Shown in pieces: positions 1 through 4,931 of a stretch of DNA of 10,168 nt (within the stretch, counting starts at the first letter, position 1; each line of letters opens with the position of its first letter). The stretch covers positions 5,644-15,811 of the forward strand of contig DEXR01000038.1 in the NCBI GenBank assembly GCA_002364245.1, given 5' to 3'. The DNA is from Flavobacteriaceae bacterium UBA3179. GTDB taxonomy: Bacteria > Bacteroidota > Bacteroidia > Flavobacteriales > Flavobacteriaceae. The notes below the pieces were generated by a model. The model worked only from the letters and a program-made list of their open reading frames with translations, searched no databases and was not told where the DNA came from. The position numbers were made by a program, and so were the translations under genes.

Positions 1-8
1 TATCTTTA
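1..8 (+). promoter_or_regulatory. Possible -7 promoter element of the Nif3-like gene
   Basis: The sequence TATCTTTA matches the Bacteroidota housekeeping -7 consensus TAnnTTTG at all fixed positions except the last. It lies 21 bases before the ATG at 30, a spacing like that of other candidate promoters in this window. The -33 region lies outside the window, so the call cannot be completed. Confidence 0.25.
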
Positions 9-29
9 CGGTAAAATATTTAACAACCT

Positions 30-1124
30 ATGAAAGTAAAAGAAGTAATACAGATATTAGACGATTTTGCACCGCTCTCTTATGCCGAAGGGTTTGACAA
101 TACTGGCTTATTAGTAGGCGACACAAATGCTTCGGTTTCTGGAATTCTCGTAACCTTAGACACCCTTGAAGAAGTGATTGACGAAGCTATTGAAAACAAC
201 TGTAACCTTATTGTAAGCTTTCATCCTATAATTTTTTCAGGATTAAAAAAGATAACTGGAAAAACCTATGTAGAACGGGTTGTGCAAAAAGCGATTAAAA
301 ATGACATTAATATTTTTGCAATCCACACTGCCTTAGATAATGCTTGGAATGGTGTTAATGCCATGATTTGCGAGAAATTGAATCTCATAAATAGAAAAAT
401 TTTAATCCCTAAGGAAGAATCCATCAAAAAGCTGCTCACTTTTATTCCTTTAAAAGATGCATCAAAAGTACGTGAAGCACTATTTGCAGCTGGTGGTGGT
501 AATATAGGTAATTACAGCAACTGTAGTTTTAACGTTACAGGAAAAGGAAGTTTTAACGGAAATGAAGATAGCAACCCTACTGTAGGCAAAAAAGGGGAAA
601 CACATTTTGAAGAAGAAACCCAAATTGGCATTACGTTTCAGAAGCATAAAGAAGCTCAAATACTAAACGCACTTTTTGATTCACATCCATATGAGGAAGT
701 TGCCTATGAAGTCACCACTTTGGAAAACGAGAATCAGAATTTAGGCATGGGGATGATAGGCGAATTCTCATCTGAAATTTCAGAAGAAGCGTTTTTAAAA
801 TTTATTAAAGAAACTATGAAGACTGGTTGCGTTCGGCATTCAAAACTTCAAAATAAAAAAATAAAAAAAGTTGCGGTTTTAGGAGGTAGCGGAAGCTTCG
901 CCATAAAAGCTGCAAAAGCTGCAGGGGCTGATGCTTACGTAACAGCCGATTTAAAATACCACGACTTTTTTACTGCCGAAAACAACATCTTGTTATGTGA
1001 TATTGGCCATTATGAAAGTGAACAGTACACAAAAGACCTTTTAGTTTCTTTCCTTACAAAAAAAATTAGTAATTTTGCAATCGTTTTATCACAAATAAAC
1101 ACCAATCCTATTAGCTATTTTTAA
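30..1124 (+). CDS. Nif3-like dinuclear metal center protein (NIF3/YbgI family)
   Basis: This 364-residue cytosolic protein belongs to the NIF3/YbgI family, ring-forming proteins with a two-metal site. The biochemical role of the family is unsettled; hydrolase activity has been proposed. Visible family motifs are GFDNTGLLVGD (residues 21-31), the FHPIIFSG segment (64-71), AIHTALDNAWNGVN (97-110, with Asp103) and the C-terminal DIGHYESEQ (324-332, with His327 and Glu331). At about 364 residues it is the long form: residues 131-235 or so form an inserted PII/CutA-like domain that short forms such as E. coli YbgI lack. Where many members have two adjacent histidines (HH) for metal binding, this protein has Phe64-His65, so one usual ligand is missing. 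The start is the first ATG and the N-terminus fits the family. The stop is separated by three bases from the next gene, so the two are almost certainly cotranscribed, a common Bacteroidota arrangement. Confidence 0.93.
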   Translation: MKVKEVIQILDDFAPLSYAEGFDNTGLLVGDTNASVSGILVTLDTLEEVIDEAIENNCNLIVSFHPIIFSGLKKITGKTYVERVVQKAIKNDINIFAIHTALDNAWNGVNAMICEKLNLINRKILIPKEESIKKLLTFIPLKDASKVREALFAAGGGNIGNYSNCSFNVTGKGSFNGNEDSNPTVGKKGETHFEEETQIGITFQKHKEAQILNALFDSHPYEEVAYEVTTLENENQNLGMGMIGEFSSEISEEAFLKFIKETMKTGCVRHSKLQNKKIKKVAVLGGSGSFAIKAAKAAGADAYVTADLKYHDFFTAENNILLCDIGHYESEQYTKDLLVSFLTKKISNFAIVLSQINTNPISYF

Positions 1125-1127
1125 TTT

Positions 1128-1910
1128 ATGGCAAAGAAAAAAGAAACCACTGTAGAAGAAAAGTTAAGAGCACTGTACGATCTACAATTGATCGATTCCA
1201 GAATTGATGAAATCCGCAATGTGCGCGGGGAACTGCCTTTAGAGGTAGAAGATCTGGAAGATGAAGTAGCCGGAATGAATACCCGCCTTGACAAATTGAA
1301 TACAGATCTTGAGGTTATTGAAACCAGTATCAAAGAAAAGAAAAATGGTATTGAAGAGTCAAAAGCCCTTATCAAAAAATATTCGTCACAGCAAGACAAT
1401 GTACGTAACAACCGTGAATACAACTCTTTAAGCAAAGAAATTGAATTTCAAGAGTTGGAAATGCAATTGGCCGAAAAGCACATTAAAGAATTCAAAGCTC
1501 AAATTGAGCAGAAAAAAGAAGTGATCGAAGAAACCAAGGCTCGAATTAAGGAGCGCGAAGATCACCTAAAGCACAAACAAGGCGAGTTGGATGAAATTCT
1601 TTCAGAGACCGAAAAAGAAGAGAAAGCACTTATCAAGGAGTCTGAAAAGTATGAAAAGAAAATTGAGGAGCGTTTAGTAAAAGCTTACAAGCGTATTCGC
1701 TCTAATGTGAAAAACGGTCTGGCTGTAGTACAAGTAGAGCGCGGCGCTTCTGGCGGTTCTTTCTTTACTATCCCACCACAAGTTCAGATGGAAATTGCTT
1801 CAAGAAAAAAGATCATTACCGATGAGCATAGTGGTCGTATTCTAGTAGATCCTGCCCTTGCTGAGGAGGAAAAAGAAAAAATGGATAAGCTTTTTACTAA
1901 AGTTTCATAA
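1128..1910 (+). CDS. COG1579 coiled-coil protein with degenerate C4 zinc-ribbon domain
   Basis: This 260-residue protein is of the COG1579 / C4-type zinc-ribbon (DUF164-like) family, whose members are described as possible nucleic-acid binding proteins; no reaction is established. Residues 8 to about 190 are a long charged helical region rich in Glu and Lys, read as antiparallel coiled coil, including the conserved NNREYNSLSKEIE turn (94-106). Residues 198-241 align with the family's ribbon domain. The usual first CxxC (RGACGGCF) is RGASGGSF with Ser208 and Ser211. The usual second CxxC (CEYCGRILVD) is DEHSGRILVD with Asp232 and Ser235. All four zinc ligands are therefore absent while the surrounding framework (IPPQ, SRKKII, GRILVDP) is kept. 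It follows the Nif3-like gene after three bases and is followed by an intrinsic terminator, so the two form a short operon. The family assignment is secure; the function is unknown. Confidence 0.9.
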   Translation: MAKKKETTVEEKLRALYDLQLIDSRIDEIRNVRGELPLEVEDLEDEVAGMNTRLDKLNTDLEVIETSIKEKKNGIEESKALIKKYSSQQDNVRNNREYNSLSKEIEFQELEMQLAEKHIKEFKAQIEQKKEVIEETKARIKEREDHLKHKQGELDEILSETEKEEKALIKESEKYEKKIEERLVKAYKRIRSNVKNGLAVVQVERGASGGSFFTIPPQVQMEIASRKKIITDEHSGRILVDPALAEEEKEKMDKLFTKVS

Positions 1911-1932
1911 GCAAATCCAAATAATATAGATT

Positions 1933-1964
1933 AAAGCCTTCACAAACGTGAGGGCTTTTTTATT
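1933..1964 (+). terminator. Intrinsic terminator of the Nif3/COG1579 operon
   Basis: An 11-bp stem (aaagccttcac, 1933-1943, pairing with gtgagggcttt, 1948-1958, with one G-T wobble) closes a four-base loop and is followed by a T-rich run. It begins 22 bases after the COG1579 stop codon. The GTG that would extend the downstream msrA frame upstream starts in the 3' arm of this hairpin, which argues against that extension. Confidence 0.88.
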
Positions 1965-2019
1965 GCTTTTCCTGAAAGGATTTTTTAACAAGCCCGACTT
2001 ACCCAAAAAAGAAGCCATT

Positions 2020-2700
2020 ATGAATAAGATTTTTTTAGTTTTAAGTACCGCACTATTGTTTTCTGCTCAGGTTTCCTGTCAGTCAAATAAAAAGAATAAA
2101 GAAGCCGAAGCTATGGCTCAACAAAACCAACAGCCAGTTGAAGTTCCTGCTAAAAATGGAATGGAACGTGCTTATTTTGCCAGTGGTTGCTTTTGGTGTG
2201 TAGAAGCTATTTACGAAAGTGTGAAAGGCGTTAAGGAATCTATTTCAGGCTACAGCGGCGGGCATACTAAAAACCCAACCTACGAATCAAGTAACACAGG
2301 AACTACTGGTCATGCTGAAGCTGTCGAGATAATTTACAACCCAGATGTAGTTTCTTTTAAAACCCTAGTAGATGTGTATTTTGGTTCTCAAAACATAACA
2401 CAAGTAAACGGTCAAGGTCCAGATAGAGGTTCACAGTACCGAAGCATTATTTTTTATCAAAATGATGAACAAAAACAAATAATTGAAACTAAAATTGCTG
2501 AACTGGAAAAAGAAGTAGGTGAAGGCAAGGTTGCTGCAGAAGTACTTCCTTTTCAAAAATTTTGGGTTGCAGAAGGTTATCACCAAAATTATGAGAAAAA
2601 CAACCCACAGAATCCTTACATTCAAAATGTTTCTATACCTCGTTTAAAGAAATTTCAGAAAAAATTCCCTGAGCTTTTAAAAGAGGATGCTAGTCATTAA
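2020..2700 (+). CDS. msrA: Peptide-methionine (S)-S-oxide reductase MsrA, exported, probable lipoprotein
   Basis: This enzyme reduces methionine-S-sulfoxide in proteins back to methionine. With the ATG at 2020 the protein has 226 residues. The frame stays open upstream to a GTG at 1948, but that codon lies inside the preceding terminator, and only the ATG puts a signal sequence at the N-terminus. Residues 1-20 (MNKIFLVLSTALLFSAQVSC) look like a lipoprotein signal with the lipidated cysteine at 20; the lipobox (QVSC) is loose, so plain export is an alternative. The catalytic motif GCFWC is at 56-60 (Cys57 nucleophile). Other family motifs are GHAEAVEI (97-104), DRGSQYRS (135-142) and GYHQNY (186-191). 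No other cysteine follows Cys60, so Cys60 is the likely resolving cysteine, as in MsrA enzymes with GCFWC. A linker rich in Gln, Lys and Glu (21-46) separates the anchor from the enzyme. Export implies repair of envelope proteins. The gene stands alone between two terminators. Confidence 0.93.
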   Translation: MNKIFLVLSTALLFSAQVSCQSNKKNKEAEAMAQQNQQPVEVPAKNGMERAYFASGCFWCVEAIYESVKGVKESISGYSGGHTKNPTYESSNTGTTGHAEAVEIIYNPDVVSFKTLVDVYFGSQNITQVNGQGPDRGSQYRSIIFYQNDEQKQIIETKIAELEKEVGEGKVAAEVLPFQKFWVAEGYHQNYEKNNPQNPYIQNVSIPRLKKFQKKFPELLKEDASH

Positions 2701-2721
2701 GATAATTGAAAAAGAAAAACT

Positions 2722-2750
2722 AAAAAGGAGCTTACTAAGCTCCTTTTTTT
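2722..2750. terminator. Bidirectional terminator between msrA and the methyltransferase gene
   Basis: A 12-bp perfect stem (aaaaaggagctt, 2722-2733, with aagctccttttt, 2737-2748) closes a three-base loop. A-rich and T-rich flanks allow it to work on both strands. It lies just after the msrA stop. The stop codon of the minus-strand methyltransferase gene starts in the loop (2737-2735), so the 3' arm encodes that protein's last residues. Confidence 0.88.
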
Positions 2751-3538
2751 ATAGCCTTTACTTCGAAAATTAGTGGATACAACTTTGAAGGCATTTCGTA
2801 GAAATCAGCTTTTGTCTTTATCAGGTTAGAAAAAATATCATATGGTGATTCATTGTGTTCTCTTAAATATTCTATTTCTAAACCGGCCTGGGCAAGTGAA
2901 TTTATTACTTCCCCCAAACCGTGGTTCCAACCATATTCTTTGCTTACTATTTCAGAATTTTCATTGGCGTATGTTCCTTTATATTCTTCATAAATAGATT
3001 CTTGCTGTTGATAACCATATTTTAATTTTGGTGGATTTTCGAGATAGTCAAACATCCAAGCAATGGGGTGAAATTCTACCATATAAAAAACACCTCCTGG
3101 CTTTAATCGTTCGCTTATCATTTTGGCCCAAGGTTTTAAATTGGGTAGCCAGCCTATAACACCATAACTAGTAAAGATGATATCAAATTTTTCTGAAACA
3201 TACTCTGAAGTATCTAACACATTGCAACAAATAAACTGGGCATTCTGCTTTAGTTCATTGTTTAAATCACGGGCGAGCTTAATAGCTTCTTCTGAAATAT
3301 CAACTCCGGTACACTTAGCCCCCATCCTACTCCAACTCAGTGTGTCTTGACCAAAGTGACACTGTAAATGCAGCAACGATTTTCCTGAAACATCACCCAA
3401 AGCTTCTAACTCAAAGCTATTTAATGAAGATTCTCCTTTTTTAAAAGCCTCTACATCATAAAACTTGCTTGCTGCGTGGACAGCAACCTTTTTGTCCCAC
3501 GTTTCTTTATTGGTATTAAATTCTTTTTGAAAATTCAT
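2735..3538 (-). CDS. Class I SAM-dependent methyltransferase
   Basis: This 267-residue soluble protein has a Rossmann-type SAM-dependent methyltransferase domain. Motif I is LLHLQCHFGQDT (55-66), a form in which a Gln-Cys-His segment replaces the common Gly-rich start. The acidic residue that binds the SAM ribose is Asp80 in GVDIS. Motif II is around FDIIFTSYGVIGWLPNL (118-134), and the post-II strand is RLKPGGVFYMVEFHP (144-158). The substrate-specifying C-terminal half (about 160-267) carries many aromatic residues and gives no clue to the acceptor, so the substrate is unknown. The start is the ATG at 3538-3536, with in-frame N-terminal residues like those of the family. The gene is monocistronic, convergent with msrA, and its C-terminal residues (KKGA) are encoded within the shared terminator hairpin. 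Nothing nearby points to a pathway. Confidence 0.88.
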   Translation of the reverse strand: MNFQKEFNTNKETWDKKVAVHAASKFYDVEAFKKGESSLNSFELEALGDVSGKSLLHLQCHFGQDTLSWSRMGAKCTGVDISEEAIKLARDLNNELKQNAQFICCNVLDTSEYVSEKFDIIFTSYGVIGWLPNLKPWAKMISERLKPGGVFYMVEFHPIAWMFDYLENPPKLKYGYQQQESIYEEYKGTYANENSEIVSKEYGWNHGLGEVINSLAQAGLEIEYLREHNESPYDIFSNLIKTKADFYEMPSKLYPLIFEVKAIKKGA

Positions 3539-3568
3539 TTTTATAAAATTTCAGCTAAGATAAAAAAG

Positions 3569-3576
3569 CAAGATTA
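3569..3576 (-). promoter_or_regulatory. Possible -7 promoter element of the methyltransferase gene
   Basis: Read on the minus strand the bases are TAATCTTG, one mismatch from TAnnTTTG, ending 30 bases before the ATG at 3538. I find no convincing -33 TTTG at the usual distance upstream, so this is a weak call. Confidence 0.22.
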
Positions 3577-3659
3577 AGAAGTTCTCATTTATTTAAGTTT
3601 CTACATAACACTTGTTTAATGATTAGTAATTATATTTTCATATATCTTAACACTACGCG

Positions 3660-3675
3660 TTAAACCATGGTTAAA
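3660..3675. promoter_or_regulatory. Palindrome upstream of the small membrane-protein gene, possible operator
   Basis: The sequence TTAAACCATGGTTAAA is an interrupted palindrome with a perfect 10-base core (AACCATGGTT, 3663-3672) and two further pairs beyond one mismatch. It lies 62 bases before the ATG at 3738 and just upstream of the candidate -7 elements, roughly where a -33 box would fall. It could be a regulator-binding site. It could also be chance in AT-rich DNA. The rest of the 199-base intergenic stretch (3539-3737) is AT-rich and shows nothing else I can name. Confidence 0.25.
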
Positions 3676-3691
3676 TAGATTATCACATAGC

Positions 3692-3710
3692 CATTTTTGT
3701 TGTAGCTTTA
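3692..3710 (+). promoter_or_regulatory. Candidate promoter region of the two small genes
   Basis: Two overlapping possibilities for a -7 element are seen: CATTTTTG (3692-3699) and TAGCTTTA (3703-3710), each one mismatch from TAnnTTTG. They end 38 and 27 bases before the ATG at 3738. Which is used, if either, cannot be decided from sequence. Confidence 0.3.
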
Positions 3711-3737
3711 TCTAGCATTAACAAAAAAACCACCATT

Positions 3738-3896
3738 ATGAGAGATTTAATTTGGCTTATCGTCGTGATATTAATAATCGGATGGCTCGTGGGCTATTTC
3801 GGTTTTGGTGATGCTGTTGGTAGCTTAATACACATTCTATTGGTTTTGGCTATCATTGGTATTTTATATCGACTTGCCACTGGTAGAAGACCTTAA
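3738..3896 (+). CDS. Small two-helix membrane protein, lmo0937-like
   Basis: This 52-residue protein starts MRDLIWLIVVILIIGWLVGY and consists of two hydrophobic segments (about residues 4-22 and 29-46) joined by a Gly/Phe-rich turn (FGFGDAVGS), ending in a basic tail (RLATGRRP). The layout and the GYFGFG...IHILLVLAII pattern match the short lmo0937-type membrane proteins, which are common in Bacteroidota and have no known function. The inner membrane is the expected location. The start is the only sensible ATG and is preceded by an A-rich leader (acaaaaaaaccaccatt). It is followed after 37 bases by another tiny gene, and the first terminator comes after that one, so the two are probably cotranscribed. 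A stress or envelope role is only a guess. Confidence 0.78.
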   Translation: MRDLIWLIVVILIIGWLVGYFGFGDAVGSLIHILLVLAIIGILYRLATGRRP

Positions 3897-3933
3897 AAAA
3901 TCTAATTAAAAACTAACCCTTAAAACCGTAATT

Positions 3934-4065
3934 ATGAGAAAATTATTTTTATTATTCTTTGTAGCAGGATTACTAAGCACAGGCTTTGTTAGCTGCCGTG
4001 AAAATAAAACAGTAGGAGATGAAGTTGAAGATGTTGTAGATGATGTAGAAGATGCAGTAGATTAA
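3934..4065 (+). CDS. Very small lipoprotein with acidic amphipathic tail
   Basis: This is a 43-residue predicted lipoprotein. Residues 1-20 form a signal (MRK, then a Leu/Phe-rich core) ending in FVSC, with the lipidated cysteine at 21. The mature part would be only 23 residues. Its tail DEVEDVVDDVEDAVD (29-43) has hydrophobic residues at 31, 34, 35, 38, 41 and 42, so it would form an amphipathic helix with one strongly negative face. The size and plan recall entericidin-type small lipoproteins, but those have a different sequence and I do not claim homology. Similar short lipoproteins with Glu/Asp/Val/Ala tails occur in flavobacteria without a known role. It lies 37 bases after the small membrane-protein gene and 20 bases before a strong terminator. 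The ATG, the signal sequence and the flanking terminator support it as a real gene. Confidence 0.75.
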   Translation: MRKLFLLFFVAGLLSTGFVSCRENKTVGDEVEDVVDDVEDAVD

Positions 4066-4085
4066 TTTTCACTACTCTTATTGGT

Positions 4086-4126
4086 AAAACCCCTTTTTAA
4101 ATTATTTAAAAAGGGGTTTTATATTT
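4086..4126 (+). terminator. Intrinsic terminator after the small lipoprotein gene
   Basis: A perfect 15-bp stem (aaaaccccttttta-type arm at 4086-4100 pairing with 4106-4120) surrounds a five-base loop (attat) and has a CCCC/GGGG core. The 3' arm ends in TTTT, followed by an AT-rich stretch. The A run at the 5' side would allow weak activity on the other strand too, but no minus-strand gene ends here. Confidence 0.85.
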
Positions 4127-4192
4127 CTATTTCAATTCCATAAGCATTACGCCAATAAACTCTTGAAAGTTTTAAAATTTCTATGATGACTA

Positions 4193-4200
4193 TAAGTTTG
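4193..4200 (+). promoter_or_regulatory. -7 promoter element of the 233-residue lipoprotein gene
   Basis: TAAGTTTG is an exact match to the Bacteroidota -7 consensus TAnnTTTG and ends 28 bases before the ATG at 4229. At the usual 19-base distance upstream there is only TTTT (4170-4173), a poor -33 element. Confidence 0.5.
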
Positions 4201-4228
4201 CGTACTTTTACAAAAAACAAACCCTATC

Positions 4229-4930
4229 ATGAAAAAATTACTGCTTTGTATCCTTACTTCAACCTCTTTAATAGCTTGTAAAAACAATACAAAATCAACC
4301 GATACTGAAATGGACCCTGAAACCATTTTAGAAGAAAAGATACCTGAAAACCCAACAATAGCAGAATCTATTGCTTACGCTAATGGCTTTGAAAATTGGA
4401 ACGATGTTTCTGAAATTTCTTTCACCTTCAATGTAGATCGCGGCGAACAACATTTTCAACGCTCTTGGACGTGGATGCCCAAAAAGGATAAAATACATAT
4501 GGTATCAGAAGAAGGGACGGTTACCTATAAACGGTCCGAAATTGACAGCACCCTGCAAAAAACCGATGCTAGTTTTATTAATGACAAGTATTGGCTATTA
4601 GCACCTTTTAATTTAGTGTGGGACGAAGGCACAACATTTTCTGAAAAGAAAAATGTCATTGCGCCAATTTCAAAAGACACACTTAACCAATTAACCGTTG
4701 TTTATAGTAACGATGGCGGTTATACTCCTGGTGACGCCTATGATTTATACTTCGGAAATGATTATATAATTAAAGAATGGGTTTACCGAAAAGGAAATGA
4801 TTCTGCCGCAACGATGGCAACTACTTGGGAAGATTATAAAAACTACAAAGGACTTGAAATAGCCACTATGCATAAAGACAGCACGGGCGGATTCAAGTTG
4901 TACTTTACAGATATTTCAGTTAAAAAGTAA
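4229..4930 (+). CDS. Predicted lipoprotein of unknown function
   Basis: This 233-residue predicted lipoprotein has a signal ending in the lipobox LIAC, with the lipidated cysteine at 17. A hydrophilic linker rich in Thr, Asp and Glu follows (18-45). The remaining part (about 46-233) has alternating polar and hydrophobic stretches typical of an all-beta domain, with an unusual load of aromatic residues: FENWNDV (54-60), RSWTWMPKKDKIHMV (78-92), DKYWLLAPFNLVWDEG (119-134), and GYTPGDAYDLYFGNDY (164-179). I do not recognise a characterised family. The pattern of an antiparallel sheet with basic and aromatic strands resembles the LolA/LolB-like lipid-binding proteins of Bacteroidota in general style, but that is inference with low confidence. 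It has its own promoter and lies one base from the end of the convergent haloperoxidase-like gene, which does not imply a shared role. Confidence 0.85.
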   Translation: MKKLLLCILTSTSLIACKNNTKSTDTEMDPETILEEKIPENPTIAESIAYANGFENWNDVSEISFTFNVDRGEQHFQRSWTWMPKKDKIHMVSEEGTVTYKRSEIDSTLQKTDASFINDKYWLLAPFNLVWDEGTTFSEKKNVIAPISKDTLNQLTVVYSNDGGYTPGDAYDLYFGNDYIIKEWVYRKGNDSAATMATTWEDYKNYKGLEIATMHKDSTGGFKLYFTDISVKK

Positions 4931-4931
4931 G

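Noticed and set aside
1121..1435. Minus-strand open frame of 104 codons
   Set aside because: It is antisense to the COG1579 coiled-coil gene. Its Ser/Arg-rich product reflects the complement of Glu/Lys-rich codons.
1948..2019. N-terminal extension of MsrA from a GTG at 1948
   Set aside because: The GTG starts within the terminator hairpin of the upstream operon, and the extension would bury the signal sequence. The ATG at 2020 fits much better.
2431..2625. Minus-strand open frame with a Phe/Leu-rich product
   Set aside because: It lies antisense within msrA, whose motifs are conserved across the same bases. The hydrophobic look comes from the complement of Lys/Glu codons.
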